Shown here: one piece after another, positions 11,777-35,525 of the stretch
How the letters are laid out: every line of letters starts with the position of its first letter
Position numbering within the stretch: the stretch's first letter is position 1
DNA from: Cichorium intybus
Lineage: Eukaryota; Streptophyta; Magnoliopsida; Asterales; Asteraceae
Length of the DNA stretch: 64,000 bases
Direction: 5' to 3'
Assembly (NCBI GenBank): GCA_023525715.1
Contig: CM042009.1
Location: 122,702,819-122,766,818, forward strand
Notes under the pieces: model-generated
Told to the model about the DNA's origin: nothing
What the model saw: the letters and a program-made list of their open reading frames with translations, nothing else
The model's database searches: none
Program-made: the position numbers and the translations under genes

Positions 11777-12057
11777 TATAAAATCATAAAATTCTATACT
11801 CAATTATAACTGAATGATTACTCTCAACCGAATGATTACAAATGTCTAACAAGAAATAAGAAAAATACATCATTCAAAGAGTGTAATTGATTCTTACTTA
11901 CAATATTACAATGTGTAATCAGGTAGCTAACACAGAACATAACCACACTCAACACGCTGCAACGGGTTAGGGTTTTACAAGAGGAAACCCTAGAAAACGG
12001 GAGAATATTATGGCGGTGGAGAAAGAGGAAAGTCCACCAATTTATAAAGATACATAC
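11777..12057 (-). repeat. 5' LTR of the copia element, truncated
   Basis: It matches the 3' LTR from its inner end for about 280 bases, then gives way to an AC/TA microsatellite. The U3 part (about 200 bases) is missing or moved, so the element's own promoter is lost. Confidence 0.75.
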
Positions 12058-12257
<200 letters not shown>

Positions 12258-12992
12258 TGCAGGTTCAAATGCGGATTATATATATCGTGCGATCGTAGGA
12301 CAGGATCAGGTTCCTTCGTTCATCAAGGACACGATCGGTAATTTAACGTGGCATGGAATTTCGCAATTAAATAAAAATAACTGCAATTAATAGGTTACGT
12401 GTAAATGGTAACTGATTATCAGTTTGGAATCAAATCAAATTTCATAACAGAATCAATTCTAAAACAATCGAATCCTTATCAAAATTGAAATTAGAATCGG
12501 ATACTTCGTTGATAAATACCGATGTTGTGGTTATCGTAAAGAGCGATCATACATTATCGATAATTGGTGAAGTTTTCGTAGAGATTGGATTGGAATTCGT
12601 CGCAGGTATTGTTTTCGTTAACGTTGATAGTGATTTCGATAATTATGTTCTGCGATTGTGATAATTAATTGACATTCGAAGTTTCGATTGAGATTATCTA
12701 ATCAATTATGTTGTTATTGTATGTAATCAGTGTTAATTTTTGATCGGAGATAAATTTTTGAAGTTTCGAATGTTTTTTTATTTATTAAAGTGTATTCTTA
12801 GAGAATGTGCTTGTGTCGTTGTTAACTGTGTGTGGACGCCAGTGGATATGTACATCATTCTAGGAGAATGGTGTTACTTTTTGTTAGTTAAGATGTATTC
12901 TAAGAGAATATGAGATTTGTTTAGTAGTTTTTTGACATCGCAAGAGTAATATCTAATTTTGTAATTAATCAAAATTTGTTTTTCAGGAGAAT

Positions 12993-13175
12993 ATGACTAT
13001 TTGGATAGGTGTATGCGTTTTGATGATTGTAGGTTTGGAATTGTCAAGGGACTTGTATTTTGATGATGATGTTTACAAGATGGAAGACTTTAGCAATTAT
13101 AATAAGAGATTTTGCAAAATTTGTAAAATGTTAACTGATCATGATAGTAGGAATTGCCCTTTTGGAACCTTTTAG
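12993..13175 (+). CDS. Small zinc-knuckle-like ORF upstream of the transposase
   Basis: This 60-residue frame follows a good 3' splice-site sequence (TTTGTTTTTCAG at about 12975-12986), so it may be a last exon rather than a whole gene. Its end, FCKICKMLTDHDSRNCPFG, has a CX2CX5HX4C pattern and shares the H-D-x-R-N-C-P core with the C terminus of the transposase gene (HHDKRNCPD). It could be an alternative or duplicated transposase tail, or a small nucleic-acid-binding protein. The frame stops before the transposase start at 13400, so the two are not joined as written. Function unknown. Confidence 0.4.
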   Translation: MTIWIGVCVLMIVGLELSRDLYFDDDVYKMEDFSNYNKRFCKICKMLTDHDSRNCPFGTF

Positions 13176-13399
13176 TTTCATAGGTATTGGTTAAGAATAA
13201 CTGGGAATGAAAAAATGTAATAAGGAGAATGATGTTTTGATTTGTATTTTCCTAGTGGTTGTTATTCTTAGAGAATAATGGAATTTTATATCTTTTTGTT
13301 TTACGCATGAGTGTTGTATGAAATTCGTTTTTTATACATTTATTGTGTGGTAAAGATTTTACAGCTAAAAATTTTATTTTATCTTTATTCGATAAACAG

Positions 13400-16300
13400 A
13401 TGGATCATGGTGAAACTAGTAGGAGTGAACCATATGTAAATATTGAACATACAGAGGACGGTGACAATTATTCCATATATGGTACAAGGGATTTTGACAC
13501 AGGAGAACATTCTCGTATATTTGGTATGTTAAAATGCAATTAATTTTGAAGGTTTATTAATACGAATTAGATTTTTAACAAACAGTAACACATGGATCGT
13601 TCATTATGTACAGGGTGTGTATGATGGTTGTTATTCCCTGAGAATGAACAAATTTTAGCAAAAAGTAACATGAATGTATCTAATTAATATTAATTAGGTT
13701 TGCATGTTGATTAATATGAATTAGGAAAATATTAACACATGAATGCAGTAATTTTTGAATGTTGTGTAATATGGTACAGGCGAATTTTTTATGTTGGTAT
13801 TCTCTGAGAATGATTCATTTGTAATGCATTTTTTGTTTTGGTTTTAAAGTTTCAGATGAAGAAGAATCTGTTTTTAGTAATGATTTTGTATCCCCTGGTG
13901 GGACACCATATTGGATACCAAGAACCGATGATCATATCAAGCCAAAAAAAGGAATTCAATATCCTTCATTAGATGCTGCTGTTGCAATGTATAAAGAATA
14001 TGCATTCCAAGGAGGTTTTGATATAAGGAAAGGTTCTCTTAAGAAGACTAATCATGATGTGGTTACTTCTCGACATTTATTATGTAATCGGGAAGGGAAA
14101 CCAAACACCGGCAATGTGGATACAATTGATGTTCAATTCAGGAAAACTAAAAGACGAAAGGATTTACATAGAACTGAATGTAAGGCACATATTGTTTTTA
14201 AGATTATACCAGGTGGTAAAGGCTACTATGTGTATCAGTTTGTGGAGAGTCATAACCATAGATTGATTAGTAAAGAAAATATGCATCTATCACGGGCTAG
14301 TAGAGAACTGGATTTTTCACAGAAAAGTTATGTTTATAACATGACAAAACAGAATGTTGGAGGAGGTAAGGCATATAGATTAATGACTGGCATACAAGGT
14401 GGGTGTTCGAGTCGTGGTGGTTTGGCTATTGATTACAAGAATTACATGCGCAACCTTAATTGTTTCATTGCGGGTAGTGATTCTCAAATGATTGTGAATT
14501 TGATGGAGGATAGAGTAAAATATTCTCCAAACTTTTCATTTGAATATAGGGTTGAAGACAAGCAATTGAATGCATTGTTTTGGGCTGATGAGACTGCAAA
14601 ATACAGCTATCAGGAGTTTGGTGATGTAGTCTCATTTGATGCAACTTTTGATACAAACAGGTTAGCTTTTTTGGTGTGTTATTGTGTTGTTTTATTTTCT
14701 GATTTGATATTGTAATTTATATAATTCTTTGTGAATATTATATTGAATATTGTGGTGCTGATTTGTTATTTTATTGTTTATAGGTACCATATGGTATTCG
14801 TACCATTCACAGGGTTAGACAATCATAAAAAGTGTGTCACATTTGGTGCGGGGTTGCTTAGTAGGGAGGACACGGATTCGTATGTATGGTTACTTACATG
14901 TTTCAGAAAATCGTTTTCTAAACATCCAAGCATTTTGTTGTCTGATCAAGATCCAGCTATGAAAAAAGCAATTGAACAAGTTTTTCCTGAGTCGCATCAT
15001 CGGTTATGTATGTGGCATATAACTACAAAGTTGGGATATAAGGTGAGGTTTTCTTAATATTTTTTTCATGTCATTCTCAAAGAATTTTGTAAAAAGTAAT
15101 TTTGGTTTTGTGTTTACAGGGGGTTTTTATTTTTAGCATATGATGACCCATTCTCTGAGAATGTTTTTTGAACTTTCATGTCATTCTCAAAGAATTTTGT
15201 AAAAAGTAAATTTGGTTTTGTGTTTACAGGGGATTTTTATTGTTAGCATATGAGTTGCTATTCTCTGAGAATGGCAAGTTAACTTTTATCTGTCTGATTC
15301 ATTCTCAGAGAATGTTTTACATGTTATATGTTTTAATTGAAATAACTACGTTTATATTTTAAATTCTTTACAGGTCCCTGCAGAATTTTTTAATAACAAA
15401 CAGTTCAAGGATCGATTTAATTCTTTGATTTGGAATTCTAAGTTACATGCTTCAGAATTTGAAGATGGATGGCAGGCCATGATTAATGAGTTTAAACTAT
15501 CTGACAACAAGTGGTTAAAGAAGATGTACGGTATGCGTAGGTGTTGGATACCAGCATTCTTTAGGGATGTTCCTATGTCTGGGTTAATGAGGACAACCTC
15601 ATTTTCTGAAAGTCAAAATTGGTCTTTTCAAAATTCTACACTTTCCGGGTCATATCTTCTTAATTTTATGATGACATTTGATTCTTTAATGGAGAGACAA
15701 AGGCATAACCAGAACTTGGCTGATTTTAATACTTCTTCAAAGTATCCAAGAATGTTGACATGTCTCCCCTATGAAAGGCATGCTGCAAAAGTCTATACAA
15801 GGAAAGTGTTTTACCAAGTCCAGGAGGAGTTGTGTCAATCTCAGAATACTTGTTTGATTAGAAGCTTCAACTTAGATGAAGATGTTGAGAATTATGATGT
15901 CCTTGAGAAGAAGAAGAATGTCACTTTAAAGAAAGTGTTAAATGAAGATGACAATCAAACTGTTGAAGAATATCATTACGATTCTTTGTATAATGATTCT
16001 TCATATAAGGTATGACAACTTATATTTTTTTCATATGATTTGAATTTGTCATTTTCATGTTTGTCTAACTGTTTTTTTTGATCGATTATTGTTAGGTGAA
16101 GCATATAAAAAAGGATCAATTTCTGTCATGTGAGTGTATGAAGTTTCAACAATATGGATTGTTATGCAGGCACATCTTTTGTGTTATGAAGTTTTGTGAA
16201 TATGAAGAAATTCCCGATCAATATATAGCTAGGCGTTGGTGCAAAGATATTATTCCTGCAGAATTATTGAGGCAGCGGTTCAAAACTTCACACACCGATG

Positions 16301-16692
16301 GAGATGTTGACAGGAAAACGATTGACATATTTTCCATGGTTGATCATTGTGTGTCTGTATTAAGTAAAGATTCTATGAAGTTACAGGAATACCTCGAAGA
16401 ACAAAAAAAACTTAAAGCAACATTTTGTGATAGTGTATCTAATATAGGGGATGTGAGCAGGAAAGCGGAGTATGAGATGATTTTAGGTGTTTCACTTCCT
16501 GATGAAGTAGTAATTGAAAATCCTTCAGATATTAGAAATAAAGGATCTGGTTCTAGAGGTAAAAGACTCAAGAGTAAAGCCGAAATTTTGAGTGAAGCAG
16601 CTTCAAAACCAAAAAGATTGTATAATTGTTGCAAAAAAATGGTTCACCATGACAAAAGGAATTGTCCTGATAAACCAAAAGATGTCAAGTAG
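13400..16692 (+). CDS. FAR1/FRS-type MULE transposase, five exons, 806 aa
   Basis: The predicted enzyme cuts and pastes the element in the nucleus. Exons 13400-13523, 13856-14660, 14784-15042, 15374-16009 and 16096-16692 join with GT/AG introns and keep one open frame of 807 codons. In order: an acidic N terminus, a FAR1 DNA-binding domain (about 76-180; C118, C150 and H174/H176 as likely zinc ligands), a MULE DDE domain (first D303 in SFDATFD, second D364 in LSDQDPAM, then HRLCMWH; candidate glutamate at 424 or 426 in SEFEDGW), a SWIM zinc finger (C620, C622, C632, H634) and a Lys-rich tail with a degenerate zinc knuckle. No stop or frameshift was seen. It could instead be a domesticated FAR1-related regulator, but the passenger genes and motif array favour a transposon. 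An extra 5' exon is possible. Confidence 0.85.
15069..15260 (+). repeat. Tandem duplication inside transposase intron 3
   Basis: Two units of about 110 bases start 'gtcattctcaaagaatttt' at 15071 and 15181. Each carries the 13-bp dyad twice and an acceptor-like TGTTTACAG that is not the one used to keep frame (15371-15373). Confidence 0.8.
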
Positions 16693-17081
16693 AAAAAATG
16701 TTTAGTATTTGAATTTTGGGGTTTATATTTTGTATATTACTATTTTGTTTAGTTTTATATTTTGAATTCTTATATCTTGTAAATCAATTCTCAGAGAATT
16801 CTCAGGAGATATTAGAGTTTTTGGGTTTAACACATTCTTCAAGAATTCATATTTTTTCCCTTTAATGTTGTTATCAGGGAATACGCATTTTCCTGTTATA
16901 TTTTTTTTCTGCCTATTCTTAGAGAATTTTGGTTCCTGTAATTCTTAGAGAATGTCATGTTTTTTGCATTGTGCTGAACATAGTATTCTTTATGTGATAA
17001 TAAAGTAATTAACATTCATCCATTCATTAATAATACCAAAATAAAACAGAACCAAAGATAATTTATTTGGATGTTACACAT
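16693..17081. other. Spacer between converging transposase and Agenet genes
   Basis: No coding sequence. It holds the 3' untranslated ends of two convergent genes and three exact dyad motifs (16787, 16915, 16941). Confidence 0.6.
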
Positions 17082-17489
17082 TCAACGTTTGTAGTACATC
17101 CATTGGGTTGTGATTTCATCAAAAGTACATTCCTGGTGAAGCCTGAGTTTGTTTCGAGGGAATGAATACAGCTCATTCCCTCGGTCAAACTGTATTATAT
17201 ACCGATCATTTTCTTGGCGGATGTACCTTCCAACCCACCATCCTTCATTGTACCATGCGTCAACAATTTCCCCTAAATTGAATTCAGCCACCACCTCCGG
17301 TGGGTATGGTCTGATTCTCTTTTTAGGGATGACTTCAACCAATGGTGTCCCGTCGTCTTTCACTAGTGTCTCGTACTGAACTTCGTATCTTCCATAGGAG
17401 ATCGACAGAATTCTAGCTGCATAGAAGGAGCCAATTAGGCCAGCCTCCTTCCCTTTCACTTCAACACGATCACTTATGGTTAGTGTCAT
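17082..17489 (-). CDS. Agenet (Tudor-like) domain protein, 135 aa, passenger gene
   Basis: The whole protein is one plant Agenet unit of two Tudor-like halves. The first (about 3-62) runs DRVEVKGKEAGLIGSFYAA to the RPYPPE linker; the second (about 68-125) has LGEIVDAWYNEGWWVGRYI, an aromatic motif typical of the fold. Agenet domains usually bind modified histone tails or RNA; for this protein that is inference. It is a single exon starting at ATG 17487-17489, with a good TATA box 48-57 bases upstream, and is intact. It converges with the transposase gene and is followed upstream by dyad motifs at 17859-18046. Host Agenet proteins are normally longer and multi-domain, so this is a minimal version. 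Confidence 0.82.
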   Translation of the reverse strand: MTLTISDRVEVKGKEAGLIGSFYAARILSISYGRYEVQYETLVKDDGTPLVEVIPKKRIRPYPPEVVAEFNLGEIVDAWYNEGWWVGRYIRQENDRYIIQFDRGNELYSFPRNKLRLHQECTFDEITTQWMYYKR

Positions 17490-17536
17490 TTTGTGTTTGA
17501 TTGTGGGATGTGTGTTAAACTGGAATAAACTTGCTT

Positions 17537-17546
17537 CCTTTTATAG
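17537..17546 (-). promoter_or_regulatory. TATA box of the Agenet gene
   Basis: The minus strand reads CTATAAAAGG, close to the consensus, about 50 bases before the ATG. This implies a very short 5' leader. Confidence 0.6.
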
Positions 17547-17559
17547 CCAAAATATAGTT

Positions 17560-18150
17560 TTTGTTTCCTGTGAATTATATTGTATATTATTTTTTTTTAA
17601 ATGGATATAGTGTAGTTTTTTCATTCATTGTCGTGTTCAATTATTTTGCTTCTTCTGCTCACCACTCCACTGTTTACTTTATCAAAAGCTGCATGTTTGT
17701 GTGGATGGGGTTGTATACGATTTTTTTTACTTGTTTTATTCATAATTTGTTTTCTTGTAAAATATTCTCAAAATTCTTATTCTTTGCATATAAGTTATTT
17801 TGTAAATATGGTACATTATATGTTATGTATTTTTCAAATGCGTGAATTTTTATTATTCATTCTTAGAGAATACATAATGTATTTTCAAATATATTGTGTC
17901 TGTTAAGCACTGTTCTTCCCTATTCTCCAAGAATGAATGTTTTTTTCCCCATTCTCTAAGAATAAAAATATATGATCACAATCTTAATATGTAAAAAGAT
18001 ACTCTGTAATAATCCACTTAAAGTAATTTTTCACATTCTAAGAGAATGAAGTGTTTAACAACCAAATCCAAAAATATCAAACTAGGCAGTAAAGAGTTTT
18101 AATCAACGCATACTTAACAAAATAAAAGTTTTAGATGATTCATTATGTCA
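17560..18150. other. Spacer upstream of the Agenet gene
   Basis: AT-rich, with four exact dyad motifs (17859, 17922, 17951, 18034). The plus-strand frames here look like chance. It probably holds the Agenet promoter and the 3' end of the Ulp1-like gene. Confidence 0.5.
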
Positions 18151-18152
18151 TT

Positions 18153-23542
<5,390 letters not shown>

Positions 23543-23895
23543 TGTCGATTCAACTCAAACTGAAACAAATGCAGGTATTGAATACTGATTTTGTTGCTCT
23601 ATCGATCGTATTTTTAAACTATTCTTTGCGAAATGCTTTGAATTGGGATTCTGTAATCGAAACTGAAAAAATCGTGGGCGTGATTGTAGGCTGCGTATCG
23701 AAGATTCAGTTCATATCGTGCCCGGGTTTTGATTTACATTTTTACCCTTTTTGTTGGTTTGTTATTAAGAAACCCGCGTATGAACGTTATTTAGAAAAAT
23801 AAATGGTTTTTTTCTCAGCCCTTGATTATAATAATCTAAAGGCTCACATTAAGTCTTACAATAACACAATAATTAAGAAATTCATTTAATACTAA

Positions 23896-25307
<1,412 letters not shown>

Positions 25308-25355
25308 TACATACATACATACATACATACATACATACATACATACATACATACA

Positions 25356-25410
<55 letters not shown>
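25308..25410. repeat. (CATA)n/(TA)n compound microsatellite
   Basis: About 18 CATA units pass into about 13 TA units between two elements. Confidence 0.97.
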
Positions 25411-27321
<1,911 letters not shown>

Positions 27322-27379
27322 CACATGAAACATTCCAACCCTTCATGACCATCGTGACTGTTAAGCCCAACCATTGGAA

Positions 27380-27540
27380 ACAAGACTTGGAACGCTTCTG
27401 ACTAGATTAAATATGCAAAACAGAGGTATCCAAATTGGGATAGTCCTATGTCCTATCTGTACATGTAAAGCCGGAGGACGAGGATAACGTATTCTTGGAC
27501 TGTTCTAACGCCAAAGAGATCATGGACCAGTGGCGGAGAC
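27380..27540 (+). pseudogene. LINE zf-RVT domain remnant
   Basis: The translation across frames gives LERL.TRLN, then CPIC and DNVFLDCSNAKEIMDQW. These match the zinc-binding domain after plant LINE reverse transcriptases (CPxC ... HLF..C..A..IW..W). It is too short and frameshifted to be functional. Confidence 0.6.
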
Positions 27541-28308
27541 AGTGGGGTGGCATGCGGATGCCTCGCCACCCCTAATTTTAAGTATGTTTTCAAGTAAAAA
27601 GATAACCATGTTTTGGAGTATGAGTCTGCATACAATGTTGGTGATTTTGAGTATGTTTCTCAACAGAAAGATGGACGCTCCTAAAAGTGGGCCTATATAC
27701 GAGGTAGGTGCATTAGTGATTACTTATTAAGATGTAATTTTTTGATTAATTATTCACAATGATTTCTACACGAGGAGAGGTCAAAACATTATTTGGGTAT
27801 ATCTAGCCTTAATAACAACAATGGTGAGTCTAAGGATGAAGAATAATCGATGATTCTAGAAAAATAGATTTTCTTATTCATGATCCCGGAAAATCGGTTT
27901 TCGATCTTAAGCTATCCAAACCACCAACATGATGAGACGATTTTATATGAAATTTGAACCATACCAACTTCAAAATCAATGTAAGCCACCTTTATTCAAA
28001 AATCCTAGCTACCATATCAATACTTGGTGGACCCTAACTTCTCGCTAGCCGCCTTCTTGATTATAAAATTTGTTTTCGCCTTCCAAAAAAAAACCATTTC
28101 TTACCGACATCCATCTTAAGGTCATATATTGTAACGAAGATTTCTTCAATAAGAACGAGATCCTACTAAAGACTGCATAAACGGACCAGAATACCCATCT
28201 ATAATCTTTTCCAAAGTCGAATAGACAAAATTCCTACAATGAAAAGTTATGTTTTTCTAACAAAAAATTCATCTAAACGTAACATAAGTGCATAAACAAG
28301 TAGTTCAT
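27541..28308. other. Gene-free spacer downstream of the polygalacturonase gene
   Basis: No domain was recognised. The start (GGCATGCGGATGCCTCGCCACCCC at about 27549-27572) resembles GC-rich stretches seen in hAT-type remnants, but this is not firm. The end should hold the 3' UTR of the polygalacturonase gene. Confidence 0.4.
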
Positions 28309-29683
28309 CTAGAGACAGCTTGTAGGTCGAAGCAATCCAGAAGCACTACCGGCAGCATAGGAGCAAAAAGACGCCGCTGGTTGACTCCCATAAATGAGGT
28401 TAACATCCTTTAATCTGATTCCTGTGCATGGTTTCCCCATCTTACAATCAAATTTTACCGCTACTCGGGTTGCTGATGTTCCATGTACATCCTCATACAT
28501 CACGTTGCTTATCTTTACTCCTGAGACCTCATTGGGGCAATTCTCATGGTTTGGGCAGTAATTTGCATCTATTATGATCGGGTTTTTCACGTTCACCATA
28601 CTTATATGTTGGAAAACAACATCCTTCACGAATCCATTGCTACGCCTCGCCCATGTCTTTATCCTTAAACCATTCTGACCACCTATAAATGATGCCGTTT
28701 TCACTGTTACATTCTGGACACCCGCTTCTTCCGTTACCCAACCTAGACTTCCGATACTGCATGCACCATATACATCTAGTTAATTCATTAGCGGGTCTAA
28801 AGTTTATACAAATTACACTCCATGCACAAATCAGTAATTCAAAACAAAATTATGTTATCAAGTACTGTACCTTATCCCATGACCAGGGCCACACACCACC
28901 TTCTCTATCCAAAGATTTGAATTACCAGGGCCTATCGAGATGCAGTCATCCCCAGTCGCGATGCTAGAATTTAAAATTGTGACATCTTTGGAATATATTA
29001 AATGGATACCATCCGTGTTAGGGCTGAGCCCGGGTGCTGATACACTCACGCCTTGTAGCTTGGCATTGTTGCATGCATAGAGGATGATATGAAACCTTTG
29101 GCTGTTTACTGACCTTAGATTACTAATCACTATGTTTTGGGAATGGTAGATGCCAAGTGTCTGCAATGTGATGTATATATAATCTTAGAAATTAAGAAAT
29201 TTAAAAACAGATTAAAATCAAAAAGCGTTGCATGCATTCACGTACCGTAGCTCCTAGAGGACATGTTTTCATTCCAGAGGATTTGCAAAACCATAGAGGA
29301 GCACCTTGGGCATCAAGGGTCCCACCGGATATGGTAACGTTATTAGTCTTGTAGAACTTAATCCAGACATGGGTGTTGCCGATAACATTATAGTTAGTGG
29401 GGGCCACCAAAGTACCATCGATGTAAATTCTGATGGCTTTGCTCTTACATGTTTGGCCGGAGAATATGAGCGCAGATGCAATTAGGTACCTGCCAGGCGG
29501 CACATAGATGATGGCCGGATTAGTGGAGGCACAGGCCAAATCCCATGCTTTCAGGAATGCGTTTCTTGAGTCGAAGAAGCCGTTCGCTGTGGCTCCAAAA
29601 CTGAGGACGTTATATATCACCGTCGCCGATGAGTACTCAAATAGGAGAAAAAGCAAGACCGGAGCAACTAGTTTCACGGCCAT
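28309..29683 (-). CDS. Polygalacturonase (GH28), three exons, 391 aa
   Basis: The secreted enzyme hydrolyses alpha-1,4-galacturonan of pectin in the cell wall. Exons 29683-29246, 29160-28871 and 28756-28309 join with GT/AG introns into 392 codons including the stop, the usual length for a plant enzyme. An N-terminal hydrophobic signal peptide (about 1-20) is followed by the beta-helix domain. All four GH28 signatures are present: NTDG (194-197), GDDC (216-219), GHGISIGSLG (239-248, completed only after splicing exon 2 to exon 3) and RIK (274-276). The catalytic aspartates are D196, D217 and D218, and H240 is conserved. No damage is seen. The closest relatives are probably the plant pollen/exo-type or abscission clades, but I cannot tell which. 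It is flanked by transposons with no partner gene. Confidence 0.94.
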
Positions 29684-29790
29684 GACCGATAAGAAAAGAA
29701 ACAGGGGAAAAACTTCTATTGCTTGCTTGCAAAGTCTTAATCAAAGAAAAACGGAAGTACTTCGCATAATTAATAAAATAACATCACCTC

Positions 29791-29798
29791 TATTTATA
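29791..29798 (-). promoter_or_regulatory. TATA box of the polygalacturonase gene
   Basis: The minus strand reads TATAAATA about 108 bases upstream of the ATG at 29681-29683, a typical plant spacing. Confidence 0.65.
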
Positions 29799-29799
29799 C

Positions 29800-31530
29800 T
29801 AAAAAAAGAGTTATAGTCTAATACCAAGAACTATAAGCTAGCCACCGTCCTATATTTCCGGAAAAACAAAATTTCCTAAATTGCCGTTTTTCCTTTTTAA
29901 TTCTGAATTATCCTAACATACGTACATACAAACTCTTGTTTATAGCAATCTACTTGAGTACATATATAATACTGATTTGTTTATAGATGTACTTGTATGC
30001 GTACGATCTGATAAGCACTTATATAGTTTTATAGCAATCTATTTGAGTACATATATATAATACTAACTTGTTTATATCTGTACTTGTATGGGTACGATTA
30101 GATAAGTACTTATATAGTTTTATAGCAATCACTTTGAGTCCATATATAATGCTAATTTGGGTACACAATACAGATATGCAAAGACGTACTGGTGTTTATC
30201 CCCAATTACGGCTTTTTCTTCCCCAATTTCTCAATCTTGATTTTGAAAACCAAATCACCCAACTCTATCTCTTCATCGGTTCAAACTCTCAATTATATTA
30301 TTCAGCCAAAATGTTCAATCTTCTCGCTCTGATCTAATCCCTCATGTATCTCGATGTTTCTCTCCATCTATCTCGGATCGGTACAAGAACCCATGTACTA
30401 TGGATTGTGATTTGTGTATGGTTGTTTTTCTTATACTATATGCCATTGAAGATGGTTGACTCAAACATTTGTCAATCCCCTTCACAGCTATCCGATAGCA
30501 CACCATGTGTTTGCTTTTATGCTTCATATATTATATCATGTAAAAACTGCAATAATCTCCTTTTAGCATCTCAAGGAATTTTAAATTTTACTCATAATAA
30601 CAACCTACTTTCAATTTTTTTAAGTTATAACAATAGTGAATTTTCGACAGGTTACCTTACTTATGTGTTGGGTTTGTGTCATGTCATGTGCCATGTATAC
30701 ATAGTTAGAGGCCACACACAAAACTCAAATTTGATTAAACCTTAATCTAACACCAACAAAAAATTCAGCATTAAATTCCGATAAAATCTTTTGTTACATG
30801 TTGAAGGGTAAATTGTAGGTGTAGGTGTTGTCATGGTGCTATCGATTGTTGTTAGAGATGGCAAAAGAAAAGACGGAGGGAATTAAATTTTGGCTTAAAG
30901 TTTTTTATTAAATACATAATTTAAAATTATAATATTATATAGAAGTCCATGTTAGCAATTATATATACGTGGCACATGACATGCCATGAAACGCGACACA
31001 AAGGTAACCGGTTAAAACGGTCACTGATTGCTATTAATCTACAGGCATAAGAGTTCATTATATAAGCTTTTATCTGTTTTTTTTTCTTAAAATTCCATCT
31101 GCAATATTTTATTTGTTTTTAACTCTTTATACTTGCAACATTCATAAATATATACTCAAATCCAAAGGTTCGATTAATCAACTTCATCAAATTGCATATT
31201 CTTCTCCCAGCCCACCACCCACAGTAATAATGAGATTGAGTAAATGCAAGAAATATCAACACTTTCGTCTATGAGTATTATAACATACAAATTCCATTTT
31301 GTATTAATACAACATTGCACTTCAAACTATTCTTTGAAAAATCCACCCAATTATAACTCTTTTGATTAATTTTTCTTATTTGGACATTATACTTTGAATC
31401 TACGTGATTATAGTAGTGAAAATTGTTTTCAATTTAGATGAAGTTGATATAATTGGTAAATATTTCAAAGTACAAGGCCTTAATTGGAAGAAATGGAATT
31501 GTATGCCACAAAAAGTGCATTGGTATTTAC
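29800..31530. other. Gene-free spacer with tandem and inverted repeats
   Basis: I see no domain. It holds the 90-bp tandem repeats at 29938-30175 and a loose inverted repeat: 30647-30701 against 30961-31010, sharing GGTTACC and TGTCATGTCATGTGCCA in inverse order. The inverted repeat could be the ends of a small transposon of about 360 bases. Confidence 0.45.
29938..30175. repeat. About 90-bp tandem repeat, 2.5 copies
   Basis: Units begin 'tatagcaatct' at 29941, 30030 and 30121 (periods 89 and 91) and include 'tgtacttgtatg.gtacgat'. It lies in the upstream region of the polygalacturonase gene. Confidence 0.9.
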
Positions 31531-35433
<3,903 letters not shown>

Positions 35434-35525
35434 TTCACCCCTGAATTTCTAAGTCGGATTAGAAAGGTCTCTAACTTCGATCATGCTCCTCATCTCCTTA
35501 AATTTCATACAAGCTAGTGGCTTGG

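Larger units (their letters stand above)
6130..12057 (-). mobile_element. Degenerate Ty1-copia retrotransposon
   Basis: The element runs on the minus strand: 5' LTR on the right, tRNA-Met type PBS, gag, protease, integrase, reverse transcriptase/RNase H, polypurine tract GAGGGAGGG (6620-6628) and 3' LTR on the left. The domain order PR-IN-RT-RH is diagnostic for copia. All frames carry shifts or stops. It interrupts a LINE on its left. On its right the 5' LTR is cut short by a microsatellite, so no target duplication can be read. Confidence 0.88.

Noticed and set aside
12260..12350. Terminal inverted repeat of the MULE matched to 23700-23890
   Set aside because: I compared both ends by eye in inverse orientation and found no convincing match, so the borders stay open.
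13856..16692. Reading the transposase as an ordinary host FAR1-related transcription factor
   Set aside because: It cannot be excluded, but the shared motif array, the two neighbouring passenger genes and the C-terminal zinc knuckle fit a mobile element better.
29938..30175. CRISPR-like array
   Set aside because: Whole units of about 90 bases repeat in tandem without distinct spacers, and the genome is a plant's.
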